Counted from the first letter of the stretch, positions 1 to 10,285 are shown. The stretch is 64,000 bases of DNA from an uncultured Sulfitobacter sp. (GCF_947497275.1 NZ_CANMFS010000003.1:434001-498000), one strand, 5' to 3'. Program-made: numbers and translations. Notes: generated from the letters alone by a model not told the origin.

Positions 1-1241
1 TCCAGCGTCAGATCCGGCAGGTCGCACCCTTTCTTCTCCGCAAGGGCGACCAATGATCCGGTGATGTGGTGCGCGTCGCGGAACGGCAGACCCAATACCC
101 GCACCAGCCAGTCGGCAAGGTCCGTCGCGGTGGAAAAGCCGGATCCGGCAGCGGCGGCCAGTTGCGTACGGTTGGCCGTCATGTCACGGACCATGCCGTC
201 CATCGCGGCCAGGGCCAGCATCAGGTTGTCGGCGGCGTCGAATACCTGCTCCTTGTCCTCTTGCATGTCTTTGGAATAGGCCAGCGGCAGCCCCTTCATC
301 ACCATCATCAGCGCGACATTGGCACCGAAGATGCGCCCGACCTTGGCGCGGATCAGCTCCGCCGCATCGGGGTTTTTCTTCTGTGGCATGATGCTGGAAC
401 CGGTCGAAAAGCGGTCAGACAGTGTCACAAAGCGAAATTGCGCGGAAGACCAGATCACCAGCTCCTCGGCAAAGCGGCTCAGGTGCATGGCGCAGATCGA
501 AGCGGCGCCCAGAAATTCCAGCGCGAAATCCCGGTCGCTGACCGCGTCGAGGCTGTTGGCGGCGGGCCGGCCAAAGCCCAGAGCCTGCGCCGTCATCTCG
601 CGGTCGATCGGAAACGACGTACCGGCAAGTGCCGCAGCGCCCAGCGGGCTTTCGTTCATGCGCGCGCGGGCGTCGCGCATGCGCGACAGGTCACGGCCGA
701 ACATTTCGACATAGGCCATCATGTGATGGCCCCATGTCACCGGCTGCGCCGTCTGGAGGTGGGTAAATCCGGGCATGACCCAATCCGCTCCCACCTCGGC
801 CTGCGCCAGCAGCGCGCGGATCAGCGCCTCCAGCGCGCCATCGGCTGCGTCAAGTTGATCGCGCACCCAGAGTTTGAAATCCGTCGCGACCTGATCGTTG
901 CGCGACCGCGCGGTGTGCAGGCGGCCGGCAGACTCTCCGACGACTTCTTTCAGGCGCGCCTCAACATTCATGTGGATGTCTTCGAGGGCTGCGGAAAATT
1001 CGAAAGACCCGGCTTCGATCTCTGACAAGACCGTGAGCAGCCCTTCCCGTATGACCTCGGCATCGTTAGTCTCGATGATACCCTGTGCGGCAAGCATTGC
1101 CGCATGGGCGCGCGAGCCTGCAATGTCCTGGGACGCCAACCGCTTGTCGAAACCGATCGAGGCATTAATTGCCTCCATGATCGCGTCGGGACCGGCGGCA
1201 AAACGGCCGCCCCACATCTTGTTGGAAGTCTTGTTTGTCAT
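1..1241 (-). CDS. argH: Argininosuccinate lyase, C-terminal end outside window
   Basis: Cytoplasmic enzyme that splits argininosuccinate into arginine and fumarate, the last step of arginine synthesis. The minus-strand translation starts [18 protein letters not shown], the typical ArgH N-terminus (WGGRF), and contains the substrate-site segment HTARSRNDQ and the fumarase/aspartase-superfamily signature [11 protein letters not shown]. About 413 codons are present of the usual 460-470; the reading frame is open to base 1, so the C-terminus lies beyond the window. The ATG at 1241 is preceded by a purine-rich GGGGGATAGG. Its start codon is only 23 bp from the start of the divergent thioredoxin gene. 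Confidence 0.97.
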   Translation of the reverse strand, partial: MTNKTSNKMWGGRFAAGPDAIMEAINASIGFDKRLASQDIAGSRAHAAMLAAQGIIETNDAEVIREGLLTVLSEIEAGSFEFSAALEDIHMNVEARLKEVVGESAGRLHTARSRNDQVATDFKLWVRDQLDAADGALEALIRALLAQAEVGADWVMPGFTHLQTAQPVTWGHHMMAYVEMFGRDLSRMRDARARMNESPLGAAALAGTSFPIDREMTAQALGFGRPAANSLDAVSDRDFALEFLGAASICAMHLSRFAEELVIWSSAQFRFVTLSDRFSTGSSIMPQKKNPDAAELIRAKVGRIFGANVALMMVMKGLPLAYSKDMQEDKEQVFDAADNLMLALAAMDGMVRDMTANRTQLAAAAGSGFSTATDLADWLVRVLGLPFRDAHHITGSLVALAEKKGCDLPDLTL

Positions 1242-1264
1242 ATGCCTATCCCCCGGAGGGACCC

Positions 1265-1837
1265 ATGAAGAAATACCTGCTAGCTGCCGTTTATACGGCC
1301 CTGACAATGGGTGCAAACCCTGTGCTCGCCAATGATGCGGAAACCATTCTGCCGCTGATCGCGGGTGACATGAAAAAGCTGGCGGTCCATGAGGCACCCA
1401 AGGCCACATCGGCGGCGGCGTTCGATCTTGCCGATGGCGCGGGAAAGGCAACGCTTGAGGACTACGCGGGCAAGTACGTTCTGGTGAACTTCTGGGCAAC
1501 TTGGTGTGCGCCCTGCCGCAAGGAGATGCCGCATCTTGCCGAGCTTCAGGCCGAGCTGGGCGGGGACGATTTCGAAGTCCTGACCATCGCGACCGGGCGC
1601 AATTCGCCCGAAGGGATCGTCAAGTTTTTCAAGGATGTTGGTATCAACAACCTGCCCCGCCATCAGGACCCCAAGCAGGCCCTTGCAAGCCAGATGGGGA
1701 TATTCGGCCTGCCGATCACCGTGCTGATTGATCCGCAGGGCCGCGAGATCGCGCGGCTGCGCGGCGATGCCGACTGGGCCGGCGACAGCGCCAAATCCAT
1801 CATCACGGCGCTGATCGAAGGCCGCCGCGACAGCTGA
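1265..1837 (+). CDS. TlpA-family thioredoxin-like periplasmic protein
   Basis: 190-residue exported thiol-disulfide oxidoreductase of the TlpA/ResA type, probably reducing or resolving disulfides of periplasmic or cytochrome-maturation proteins. An N-terminal signal peptide (residues 1-22, ending VLA before NDAE) is followed by the thioredoxin fold with active site WCAPC at residues 80-84 in the context [15 protein letters not shown], and the cis-Pro segment GLPITVLID. The start at 1265 is chosen because GGAGGG lies 5 bases upstream and because an earlier in-frame TTG would precede the signal peptide. It ends 2 bp before the convergent Hint gene. The exact substrate cannot be read from sequence. 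Confidence 0.92.
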   Translation: MKKYLLAAVYTALTMGANPVLANDAETILPLIAGDMKKLAVHEAPKATSAAAFDLADGAGKATLEDYAGKYVLVNFWATWCAPCRKEMPHLAELQAELGGDDFEVLTIATGRNSPEGIVKFFKDVGINNLPRHQDPKQALASQMGIFGLPITVLIDPQGREIARLRGDADWAGDSAKSIITALIEGRRDS

Positions 1838-1839
1838 TC

Positions 1840-2916
1840 TCAGGCGGCGTAGTTCAGGATCGCCGCCTCGGAGGCCGACAACGTACGGCGCGCAAAGCTG
1901 CCGTATGTATGCGGGTCGTATTCCAGACCGGGCAATTCACGCAGCAGACGCTCGCGGTCCTTGGCATCCAGCGTCGCAAGGGCTGCGGACGCCGGATGGA
2001 AGCTCTCGGTCTCGATCCCGTTGGCAGTCAGGATCTGGTGCTGGTCCAGCAGCACGTGGATATAGGTCACTTCGCGCACGCGGGTGTCTATGGTGATCGA
2101 CGATCCATTGACCAGATCGCGCGCCGTCACCAGAACTTCGGTCGTGTTGAACAGGCTTTGCGCCTGCGCCCCGCTCACCAGAAGCCGGTGCTCGGGGGAA
2201 ACAAGCAGATCGCCGTCGGGCCGGTCAAACCCCAGCGCGCCGTCCGAAATGCGGATCGGGCGCAGCTTGGGCATCGCGAACAGTCGGGCGCCGGTCATCC
2301 GGCGTTGCCCGATCCAGCGCAGCGGCTGCAGCCCATTGTCCTTGGTCTGGACCAGATCGCCTTCACAGAGATCCTCGATCATGCGTTCGCCAGTACCGGT
2401 ACGGATGCGCGTCCCGGGCGTGAAGCAGATCACCCCGCCCTGCTGCTGCGGATTGCTCTGCTCGTTCGGGGCGCTGGTGCCCAATGTGTGATGCACGATC
2501 CACAGATCGCAGTTGCGCGGCGGCATCTCGTTGAGGAACATCAGCAACGGCTGGCTGCCGCGCCCCACCTCGATCAACGTCACGCTATAGCTCTTGCCAC
2601 CGTCGGTGACGACAAAGCTGTTGTCCATCAGGGGCGAACTGTCGTCTTGGGTGCTACAGTCGCGCACCGGCGCATCGCGCTCCAGTGCCGCGCCCACCAA
2701 CCGGTGAACCATGCGCGCCGCGCGTTTGCGCAATTCTTCTGCCCCGTCCGCCTTGTCCAGCCGCAACACATCTGACGGTCCGTCGACACGCACGGCGTCC
2801 CCACGCCATGCCCATGCGGCACCTACGCTCAACGACTGCACGGGTGCAGCGTCCAGACCATCAATTTCTGTTTGCGACCAAGAGATGACGAACGAACCAC
2901 GAAAGCCCGTTCTCAT
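1840..2916 (-). CDS. Hint (Hedgehog/intein) domain protein
   Basis: 358-residue protein with a Hint domain beginning near residue 165 at ICFTPGTRIRTGTGERMIEDL, followed by GDLVQTKDNGLQPLRWIG and the later blocks LLVSPEHRLLVSGA and TYIHVLLDQHQIL, all typical of the bacterial Hint_2 family common in Rhodobacteraceae. The first 160 residues are a separate N-terminal domain without a recognised family. The Cys that opens the Hint fold would be the autoprocessing nucleophile in related proteins; whether this one cleaves itself is unknown. In related bacteria such proteins are usually secreted without a classical signal peptide, and none is seen here. Convergent with the TlpA gene. Confidence 0.88.
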   Translation of the reverse strand: MRTGFRGSFVISWSQTEIDGLDAAPVQSLSVGAAWAWRGDAVRVDGPSDVLRLDKADGAEELRKRAARMVHRLVGAALERDAPVRDCSTQDDSSPLMDNSFVVTDGGKSYSVTLIEVGRGSQPLLMFLNEMPPRNCDLWIVHHTLGTSAPNEQSNPQQQGGVICFTPGTRIRTGTGERMIEDLCEGDLVQTKDNGLQPLRWIGQRRMTGARLFAMPKLRPIRISDGALGFDRPDGDLLVSPEHRLLVSGAQAQSLFNTTEVLVTARDLVNGSSITIDTRVREVTYIHVLLDQHQILTANGIETESFHPASAALATLDAKDRERLLRELPGLEYDPHTYGSFARRTLSASEAAILNYAA

Positions 2917-3048
2917 ATCGAATTCGCCTGCCTCAGTTCTTTTTTTATTGAGAGCAGGCTAGCAAACTCGATTCTTCGGGGAAAGAGTTAATGGGACGTC
3001 GTCCGCGATTGTTGCAGAATCAACAACTTTCGACGCGGTGCCGCTTGT

Positions 3049-3975
3049 TCAAAAGCTGAAGTTGATCCGGATCGACCCGGTGAGTTGCCCTTCGGTCTGC
3101 GCCTCGAACTCTTCGCCCAGATAGGTCAGCCCGTAGAATGCGGAGGCCGACCGGCCTTGCCAATGCACGCCCGCGCGCAAGCGGTCGCGGTTGGGCGTCA
3201 GGGTGTAGCCCCGCTCTTCCGGGAGATATATGCTGTCGGCGACATGGGCGATATCGCCCCCGACAACGAAGGAAAATCCGCGTATGCCTTCATCCTGCAC
3301 AACGCGGTAGCGTTGACCGGTGACGTTTTCGCGCACCAACAGTTCCTCTTGCCCGATCCGGCCAATGGTCAGGTCAAGACCGGCCCGCAGCAATGTCTCC
3401 GCACCCGCACGCCCTTCGAGGAATGGCCGCAGCGTGACATTGGCCGCAACCGGGAGAGGTCGCGACACCTCACTTACCAATGTCGGATGAATGCCACCGG
3501 AGATCTGGTCATCCAGCAATGACGATGACGGCCGGCGCGCGCCGACCAGCTTGTGCACCTGCCGCTGGAGATTTCCAAGGCCGGTGCCTGACCCGGTCGC
3601 AACCAGATCCGCGCCAAGCGAGGTATCAAGCCCCTTCCACGAGAAATGCGTGTGCGCGCCAAGAGACAGCACACCGGCGTAGGGTCGGTCTCCGGCGGCG
3701 GGGCGGTTGATGTTGTCGGGTGCGATGATCTGCGAGGACAGGCGCACTTCGATCAGATCGCCGAACTTTGCCGGCAGGCCGCCGGACCAGCCTGATCCCC
3801 AGATCCGCGAAGATGTCCAGGAACCGGTGCGCCAGCGGTCCTTGTTGTCCCCGAAATAGTCGTTGGTCATCAGGCGACCGTAGCCGAGCTTTGTCCGGCC
3901 CTCGGCGGACGATGGGCCGCCCGTCGTGACAATCAAGATGGATGCGAGCACGGCGGCAGCGATATGTCGAAACAT
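3049..3975 (-). CDS. LpxR-like outer-membrane protein (DUF2219)
   Basis: 308-residue predicted outer-membrane beta-barrel related to the lipid A 3-O-deacylase LpxR. A signal peptide (residues 1-24, ending SSAEG) is followed by the family blocks LMTNDYFGDNKDRWRTGSW and GDRPYAGVLSLGA; the protein ends in NFSF, a C-terminal aromatic residue as in many barrel proteins. LpxR family members remove an acyl chain from lipid A at the cell surface; activity in this organism is inference. It stands alone, divergent from the sulfatase gene, with about 230 bp between them. Confidence 0.85.
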   Translation of the reverse strand: MFRHIAAAVLASILIVTTGGPSSAEGRTKLGYGRLMTNDYFGDNKDRWRTGSWTSSRIWGSGWSGGLPAKFGDLIEVRLSSQIIAPDNINRPAAGDRPYAGVLSLGAHTHFSWKGLDTSLGADLVATGSGTGLGNLQRQVHKLVGARRPSSSLLDDQISGGIHPTLVSEVSRPLPVAANVTLRPFLEGRAGAETLLRAGLDLTIGRIGQEELLVRENVTGQRYRVVQDEGIRGFSFVVGGDIAHVADSIYLPEERGYTLTPNRDRLRAGVHWQGRSASAFYGLTYLGEEFEAQTEGQLTGSIRINFSF

Positions 3976-4208
3976 TGGTAGTTCCCGTTCAATCCGCCCC
4001 CCAGCGATCTGTGTGCTACGCGTAATCGACGATTCTTACCACGCAAAGACCGGCGCATAAGCCGATATGGCGCCGGATTGCGGCAATGATGCAACGGCGG
4101 CGCTGTCCCAGGGTCCTGCGCCCGGCGGCGGCGGTCGTGCGCGGATGCTGAAGCCTCTATGATGCGCGGGACACCGGGCAGAATCGTCACCGCAGGAGCG
4201 TCTGATCC

Positions 4209-5858
4209 ATGAATATCCTCTTCATCATGTATGACCAGTTGCGCTTTGACTACCTCGGCTGCGCGGGCCATCCGTACCTTGAGACGCCGCATTTCGACCG
4301 CGTTGCGGCGCGCGGCGTCCGGTTCACCAACGCCTACGTCCAGTCCCCGATTTGCGGTGCCAGCCGGATGTGTTTCTACACCGGTCGCTATGCCTCCAGC
4401 CACGGCGCGCAATGGAACGGTTTTCCCTTGCGGGTCGGCGAGCAGACGCTGGGCGACCATCTGCGCAAGCTGGGCATGGGCTGCTGGCTGATCGGCAAGA
4501 CCCATATGAAGGCTGACGCCGAAGGCATGGCGCGGCTGGGCCTGTCCCCCGACAGCACGATCGGCGCGCGGCAGGCGGAATGCGGTTTCGATGTTTGGGC
4601 GCGCGACGACGGTCTGTGGGGATACGGACCGGACGGGTATTACGACGAAAAACGCTCGCCTTATAACGAATACCTCAAATCAAAGGGGTACGACGGCGAA
4701 AATCCTTGGGCGGACTATGCCAACGCCGGGGTGAGCGATGCGCAGATCGCCTCCGGCTGGATGTTCCGCAACGCCGACAAACCCGCCAACATCCGCGAGG
4801 AAGACAGCGAGACGCCCTGGCTGACCAGCCGGACGATCGAGTTCATTGATCGGGCGCAGGAACCGTGGTGCGCCCACGTCAGCTATATCAAACCGCACTG
4901 GCCGTATATCGTGCCCGCCCCCTACCACGACATGTACGGGCCCGCGCATGTGCCGCCCGCGCGCCGTGCCGATATCGAAAGGGAGAACCCCCACCCCGTC
5001 TACGGCGCCTATCAAAGCAACAAGATCGCGCAGGCGTTTCAGAAAGACGCGGTGCGCGCCAAGGTGATCCCGGCCTACATGGGGCTGATCAAACAGTGCG
5101 ATGATCAACTGGGGCGCCTTCTGGATCATCTGGAGGCGACAGGCCGAATGGAGGACACCATGATCGTCCTGACATCGGATCACGGAGATTATCTGGGTGA
5201 TCATTGGCTGGGCGAAAAGGATCTGTTTCACGAGCCCTCCGTAAAGGTGCCGATGATAATATATGACCCCCGCGCGGCGGCGGATGCCACGCGCGGTACG
5301 ACTTGCGATGCGTTGGTCGAAAGCATCGATCTGGCTGCGACATTCGTCGAGGCGGCAGGCGGCACGGTGCCCGATCACATCATCGAGGGGCGCTCGCTGT
5401 TGCCTTGGCTGAACGGTCAAACCCCTGACTGGCGTAAATTCGTCGTTTCCGAGTACGATTATTCCGCTTCGCCGCAATGTACGAAACTGGGGCTGGAGCC
5501 GCGCGATGCGCGACTGTTCATGGTGTTTGACGGGCGTTACAAGCTGACGCACGCCGAAGGCGGGTTTCGGCCGATGCTGTTCGATCTGGCCAAAGATCCC
5601 GACGAGTTTCACGATCTGGCGAAGGCCGCGGGACATGAGACGGAGATCGAAAGGCTGTATGGGATGCTCGCAAGTTGGGGCCGCAGGATGTCACAGCGCG
5701 TGACGCGGTCGGATACCGACATCCGTGCGATGCGCGGGGTATCGGCGCGGCGGGGGATTCTGCCCTTTTTGGTGGACGGAAGCGAGGTTGACCCCGAATT
5801 GACGGAAAAGTATCGCGGCGCGGTGCGCCAGATGTACGTCGAGGATAACAAGAGTTGA
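4209..5858 (+). CDS. Sulfatase / alkaline-phosphatase-superfamily hydrolase
   Basis: 549-residue soluble hydrolase. Metal ligands are visible at the N-terminus (NILFIMYDQLR) and in TSDHGDYLGDH; the nucleophile motif is C49-G-A-S-R53 in SPICGASRMCFYTGRY. This is the CxAxR variant of the CxPxR formylglycine-conversion signature, so Cys49 would be expected to be matured by a formylglycine-generating enzyme encoded elsewhere. No signal peptide is seen, suggesting a cytoplasmic enzyme acting on an imported sulfate or phosphonate ester; substrate unknown. AGGAG sits 11 bases before the ATG. A PLP decarboxylase gene follows in the same direction after 54 bp. Confidence 0.9.
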   Translation: MNILFIMYDQLRFDYLGCAGHPYLETPHFDRVAARGVRFTNAYVQSPICGASRMCFYTGRYASSHGAQWNGFPLRVGEQTLGDHLRKLGMGCWLIGKTHMKADAEGMARLGLSPDSTIGARQAECGFDVWARDDGLWGYGPDGYYDEKRSPYNEYLKSKGYDGENPWADYANAGVSDAQIASGWMFRNADKPANIREEDSETPWLTSRTIEFIDRAQEPWCAHVSYIKPHWPYIVPAPYHDMYGPAHVPPARRADIERENPHPVYGAYQSNKIAQAFQKDAVRAKVIPAYMGLIKQCDDQLGRLLDHLEATGRMEDTMIVLTSDHGDYLGDHWLGEKDLFHEPSVKVPMIIYDPRAAADATRGTTCDALVESIDLAATFVEAAGGTVPDHIIEGRSLLPWLNGQTPDWRKFVVSEYDYSASPQCTKLGLEPRDARLFMVFDGRYKLTHAEGGFRPMLFDLAKDPDEFHDLAKAAGHETEIERLYGMLASWGRRMSQRVTRSDTDIRAMRGVSARRGILPFLVDGSEVDPELTEKYRGAVRQMYVEDNKS

Positions 5859-5912
5859 CGGAAAGCCGATGGCGCGGCGGTGGTGCATGAAACCTGAGTG
5901 TAAGGGGACACG

Positions 5913-7307
5913 ATGAACTGGGACGATTTCGCACATTGGGGCCGCCAGATTGCCGACTGGGGCCGGGATTATCACCAGGGTTTGCGCGCGCGGCCCGTAC
6001 GTGCGCAGGTCCGCCCCGGTGACGTCGCGGCGCAGTTGCCCGAAACGCCGCCGGAGTTGCCCGAAGAAATGCAGCAGATCTTCGGCGATTTCGAGCGGAT
6101 CGTGATGCCCGGCATCACTCACTGGCAGCACCCCCGCTTCTTCGCCTACTTTCCCGCCAATGCGGCTCCGCCCTCGATGCTGGCGGAGTTCCTCGTGACC
6201 ACGCTGGCGGCGCAATGCATGCTGTGGCAGACCTCTCCGGCGGCCACCGAAATGGAAACGCGGATGCTCGACTGGCTTCGGCAGGGGATCGGACTGCCCG
6301 ACGATTTTCATGGCGTCATCCAAGACAGCGCGTCATCGGCCACGCTCGCGGCGGTGCTGGTCATGCGCGAACGCGCGACAGGCTGGAGAGTCAACGAGCA
6401 AGGCCTGGGCGCGCAGGGACGTTTGCGCATCTATGCGTCCGCAGAAGTACATTCCTCGGTGGATCGCGCGGTATGGGTGGCCGGTATCGGACGCGAAAAT
6501 CTGGTCCGCGTCCCGACACAAGGACCGTTACGTGGGATGGACCCCGCCGCCCTGGCCGATGCGATCAAGGCGGACCGGGCGGCGGGGTTCATTCCCGCGG
6601 GCATCGTCGCTTGCACCGGCGGCACCGGCACCGGCGCGTGTGACGACATCGCAGCCACTGTCGCGGTCGCCCGGGCCGAAGATCTGTATCTGCACGTCGA
6701 TGCCGCTTGGGCGGGGGCGGCCATGATCTGTTCTGAATACCGCAGCCTGTGGGCCGGCGTCGAGGGCGCGGACAGCGTTGTGTTCAATCCGCACAAATGG
6801 CTGGGCGCGCAGTTCGATTGCTCTGCGCATTTCATCCGAGACCCTGAGGCGCTGGTCAAAACGCTGGCGATGCGGGCAGATTACCTGCTGACGCCCGGCG
6901 CACAGGACATCATCGACTATTCCGAATGGTCGATCCCGCTGGGTCGTCGCTTTCGGGCGCTCAAGCTGTGGTTTCTCATTCGCTCCTACGGGATGGAGGG
7001 CCTGCGCGGGCGCATCCGCAACCATGTGAACTGGGCCGAAAATCTTGCTGCACGGCTTGGCGCGCTGGACGCGTTCGAGATCGTGACGGCGCCGGTCCTG
7101 TCGTTGTTCACCTTCCGGTTGACGGGGCAGGATGACGCGGCACAGCTTGGCTTTGTGGAGCGGTTGAACAACGACGGGCGCATCTATGTCACCCAATCGA
7201 GGGTGGCCGGCGCGGTGGTCATCCGGTTCCAGATCGGTCAGTTCGACTGTACGCAGGCCGACATCGACGTCGCCTTTGATGTGCTGACCGAACTTGCGCG
7301 CGCCTAG
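5913..7307 (+). CDS. PLP-dependent group II amino-acid decarboxylase
   Basis: 464-residue pyridoxal-phosphate enzyme of the aromatic-L-amino-acid decarboxylase family. The signature HVDAAWAGAAMI (cofactor-binding Asp and Ala) and NPHKWLG with the PLP lysine at residue 295 are both present, as is the N-terminal block THWQHPRFFAYFPAN typical of DDC/TDC enzymes. Family members decarboxylate DOPA, tryptophan, tyrosine or phenylalanine; the specificity here is not deducible. RBS AAGGGG precedes the ATG. Its TAG stop overlaps the stop of the convergent eda gene (7304-7307). Confidence 0.93.
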   Translation: MNWDDFAHWGRQIADWGRDYHQGLRARPVRAQVRPGDVAAQLPETPPELPEEMQQIFGDFERIVMPGITHWQHPRFFAYFPANAAPPSMLAEFLVTTLAAQCMLWQTSPAATEMETRMLDWLRQGIGLPDDFHGVIQDSASSATLAAVLVMRERATGWRVNEQGLGAQGRLRIYASAEVHSSVDRAVWVAGIGRENLVRVPTQGPLRGMDPAALADAIKADRAAGFIPAGIVACTGGTGTGACDDIAATVAVARAEDLYLHVDAAWAGAAMICSEYRSLWAGVEGADSVVFNPHKWLGAQFDCSAHFIRDPEALVKTLAMRADYLLTPGAQDIIDYSEWSIPLGRRFRALKLWFLIRSYGMEGLRGRIRNHVNWAENLAARLGALDAFEIVTAPVLSLFTFRLTGQDDAAQLGFVERLNNDGRIYVTQSRVAGAVVIRFQIGQFDCTQADIDVAFDVLTELARA

Positions 7308-7939
7308 GCGCGCAGCTTGGACGCGGCGCGGGCGCGGGCTTCGATCTCGTCCCATTTTTGCGCTGTGACCAGATCGGCGGGCGCGATCCAGCTGCCGCCC
7401 GCGCACACGACGTTGGGCAAAGAAAGATACGCCTGCGCGTTTTGCGGGCTGACGCCGCCCGTGGGACAAAACGAAATGCCGGGCAATGGGCCTCCGAGAC
7501 CTTTGAGAGTAGTGATGCCCCCCGCCCCTTCGGCGGGAAAGAACTTGAGGATGTCATATCCCTTCGCGTTCAGTCGCATCGCCTCCGTCGCGGTCGCAGC
7601 TCCCGGCAAAAACGGCAGCTTCGCCCCAGCGCAGGCATCGAGCAGATCGTCAGGCGCACCGGGAGAGACGCCGAACGTCGCACCGGCAGCCACCGCAGCG
7701 GTCACATCGTCCGGCGTGACCAAGGTACCCGCGCCGACATAGGCGCCCTCGACACGGCTCATCGCGCTGATCACGTCAAGCGCGCAGGCGGTGCGCAGGG
7801 TCACTTCCAGAACCGGCAGACCACCCGCGACCAGCGCCCGTGCAAGCGGTTCGGCATGTGCCAGGTTATCAACCACAAGCACCGGAATGATCGGCGCGAT
7901 CTCGGCCAGCTGGCGGATGTGAGCGTGCGTATCGGTCAT
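7304..7939 (-). CDS. eda: KDPG aldolase (Entner-Doudoroff)
   Basis: 211-residue 2-keto-3-deoxy-6-phosphogluconate aldolase, splitting KDPG into pyruvate and glyceraldehyde 3-phosphate. The Schiff-base lysine lies in DILKFFPAE, and the motifs PVLEVTLRT and VGAGTLV are family blocks. The start MTDTHAH at 7939 is chosen over the longer open frame (to 8074) because the latter would run through the edd C-terminus; GGAG overlapping the edd stop provides the RBS, giving a 4-nt gap and translational coupling to edd. Cytoplasmic. Confidence 0.96.
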   Translation of the reverse strand: MTDTHAHIRQLAEIAPIIPVLVVDNLAHAEPLARALVAGGLPVLEVTLRTACALDVISAMSRVEGAYVGAGTLVTPDDVTAAVAAGATFGVSPGAPDDLLDACAGAKLPFLPGAATATEAMRLNAKGYDILKFFPAEGAGGITTLKGLGGPLPGISFCPTGGVSPQNAQAYLSLPNVVCAGGSWIAPADLVTAQKWDEIEARARAASKLRA

Positions 7940-7943
7940 CGGG

Positions 7944-9764
7944 TCAACTCCAGAAAACGCTGGCACCGCTTTCTGCGGCACCGACAGCAGTGCGGAACGG
8001 TGCGAAAAGTTCGCGGCCCGTTCCGAAATGATTATCGCCAAGATCGGCGGTGACGGCATCGCGGTCAAGCACACCGTCCGTCAGAATGTCGAGCGTTCCC
8101 CTGACCGCATCCACGCGTAGCATATCGCCGTCGCGCAGTTTGGCGATGGCGCCGCCGTCCAATGCTTCGGGGCATACATGGATCGCCGCAGGCACCTTGC
8201 CGGACGCGCCCGACATGCGGCCGTCGGTGACAAGAGCGACCTTGAGGCCCCTCCCCTGAAGGATCCCCAGCATCGGCGTGAGGCTGTGCAGTTCGGGCAT
8301 GCCGTTCGCTTTCGGCCCCTGAAAACGCACTACGACGATTACGTCCTGCGTCAACTCGCCCGCCTTGAACGCCGCTTTCGCCGCTTCCTGATCGTGGAAC
8401 ACGCGCACCGGTGCCTCGACGACATGGTGCTCCGGCGCGACTGCGGAAACCTTCATCACCCCGTTGCCCAATGTGCCTTCCAGCCGCTTGAGCCCGCCCG
8501 TCTTTTGAAAAGGGTCTGACGCAGGGCGCAAGATCGCGGGGTTCAGGCTTTCCTCGGGACCCGCACGCCATGCGACGCCGCCCGCCTCGAGGAATGGCTC
8601 ATGCGTGTACTTCTCAAGCCCCCCGTCCGCGACGGTCCTGGTGTCGGGATGAAGCAATCCCGCCTCAAGAAGCTGACCGATCAGATATCCCAGACCGCCC
8701 GCCGCGTGGAAATGGTTCACATCCGCAAGCCCGTTCGGATACACCCGCGCCATCAGCGGCACCAGATCGGAGATGTCGGAGAAATCCTGCCAGTCGAGCA
8801 CGATTCCTCCGGCCCGCGCCATCGCGACCAGATGGATCAGCAGGTTGGTGGAGCCGCCGGTTGCCATCAAACCGACCATCCCGTTGACAAAGGCCTTTTC
8901 CGTCAGGACCTCGCACACCGGCGTATAGTTTTCTCCCAGATCGCTCAGGGACAACGCCTGTCGCGCGCTTTGCACCGTGACCGCATCGCGCAATTCGTTG
9001 CCCGGATTGATGAAACTGGTGCCGGGCAGGTGCAGGCCCATGAACTCCATCAGCATCTGGTTGGTGTTCGCGGTGCCGTAGAATGTACAGGTTCCGGGGC
9101 TGTGATAGGCCGCCATTTCAGCCGCCATCAATGCGTCGCGGCCGACTTCGCCGGCTGCGAATTGCTGCCGCACCTTGGCTTTTTCGTCGTTCTCAAGGCC
9201 GCTCGTCATCGGACCTGCGGGAATGAAAACCGCCGGCAGATGACCGAACACCTGCGCGCCGATCACGAGGCCGGGGACGATCTTGTCGCACACACCCAGA
9301 AACACGGCCGCATCAAAGGTGTTGTGGCTCAGCGCCACGCCTGCGGCCATTGCAATCACGTCGCGCGAAAACAGACTCAGCTCCATGCCCGCTTCGCCCT
9401 GGGTCACGCCATCGCACATCGCGGGCACCCCCCCTGCCACCTGCGCGGTGTTGCCATCCGCGCGCACGGCGTCTCGGATCAGCGCGGGATACCTTTCGAA
9501 CGGCTGGTGCGCCGACAACATGTCGTTGTACGCGGTGACGATACCGAGGTTGGCGGCCTGCCCCTGCGCCAGTGTCTGCTGGTCCGGGCCGGCGGCCGCG
9601 AAAGCATGCGCCTGTCCGCTACAAGACAGGTGGCCGCGCGACGGCCCTCTGTCTCGAGCCGCTTTCATGCGGTCGAGATATTGCGACCGCGGTGTCTGGC
9701 TGCGTTCGATGATACGGTCAGTCACATCGCGGAGTGTTTGGTTCAGCGTCATTTGGCGTTCCAT
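7944..9764 (-). CDS. edd: 6-phosphogluconate dehydratase (Entner-Doudoroff)
   Basis: 606-residue IlvD/Edd-family Fe-S dehydratase converting 6-phosphogluconate to KDPG. Both family signatures are visible: GVCDKIVPG in the N-terminal half (with the upstream block [15 protein letters not shown]) and [19 protein letters not shown] near the C-terminus. It forms an operon with eda directly downstream, giving the two dedicated enzymes of the Entner-Doudoroff pathway. The start is uncertain between ATGs at 9764 and 9752 (MTLNQTL); GGATGG precedes the second. A palindromic operator-like site lies about 30 bp upstream. Confidence 0.96.
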   Translation of the reverse strand: MERQMTLNQTLRDVTDRIIERSQTPRSQYLDRMKAARDRGPSRGHLSCSGQAHAFAAAGPDQQTLAQGQAANLGIVTAYNDMLSAHQPFERYPALIRDAVRADGNTAQVAGGVPAMCDGVTQGEAGMELSLFSRDVIAMAAGVALSHNTFDAAVFLGVCDKIVPGLVIGAQVFGHLPAVFIPAGPMTSGLENDEKAKVRQQFAAGEVGRDALMAAEMAAYHSPGTCTFYGTANTNQMLMEFMGLHLPGTSFINPGNELRDAVTVQSARQALSLSDLGENYTPVCEVLTEKAFVNGMVGLMATGGSTNLLIHLVAMARAGGIVLDWQDFSDISDLVPLMARVYPNGLADVNHFHAAGGLGYLIGQLLEAGLLHPDTRTVADGGLEKYTHEPFLEAGGVAWRAGPEESLNPAILRPASDPFQKTGGLKRLEGTLGNGVMKVSAVAPEHHVVEAPVRVFHDQEAAKAAFKAGELTQDVIVVVRFQGPKANGMPELHSLTPMLGILQGRGLKVALVTDGRMSGASGKVPAAIHVCPEALDGGAIAKLRDGDMLRVDAVRGTLDILTDGVLDRDAVTADLGDNHFGTGRELFAPFRTAVGAAESGASVFWS

Positions 9765-9791
9765 CCATTTACTTGGCGTTACTGCCGATCA

Positions 9792-9803
9792 GTTAGCGCT
9801 AAC
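9792..9803. promoter_or_regulatory. Perfect 12-bp palindrome upstream of edd
   Basis: GTTAGCGCTAAC is a perfect palindrome 28 bp upstream of the edd start. Its CG-centred form resembles operators of LacI-family sugar repressors, so it is a plausible operator for the edd-eda operon. No LacI-family gene is present in the window, so the cognate regulator is inferred. Confidence 0.55.
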
Positions 9804-10285
9804 ATAGCAGATACCCTGCCTCTGTGAAACCCATGAATACACATTGGCTGATCGGGACACGCTGCGTCTCATCGGCGGCCGGAGACACATGCAGACGCAG
9901 AAGGCATGATCGCATTGGTCAGGGATCCGCCCGATCGCATCCAGGGCCGTTTTTCTGGATGTATGGTTCATCCCTTTGATGATACTCCTGCTCCCCCCGG
10001 CTACGCAACGTATAACGAGGATAAGCGCAAGAGTATGAAATCCCAAGCCGTGATCGGCGCGGGCGTGTGCTGCAAGCAGCCTTGTCATCACTGCAACAGG
10101 CCGCAGGGTGTACCGCCGCAGTTCAAGCCATGCGTCAAAAAGAGGGGTCGGTGTCCGCACGCCCACCTATGGGGCGGACACTCATCGGTTTGCAGTCCGC
10201 TTCGTTTGCTGCCGGATCGCGTTTGTGGCGCTGGATATGAATGTGATCCCTTCGCCCATGTCGTGACGCAAGGTGCGAGGTCCCG
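9804..10285. other. Gene-free stretch upstream of edd
   Basis: About 480 bp between the edd operator region and the terminator of the repeat-protein gene. Open frames exist on both strands, but none has a recognisable protein or a good ribosome-binding site. It probably carries the edd promoter; nothing else is recognised. Confidence 0.4.
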
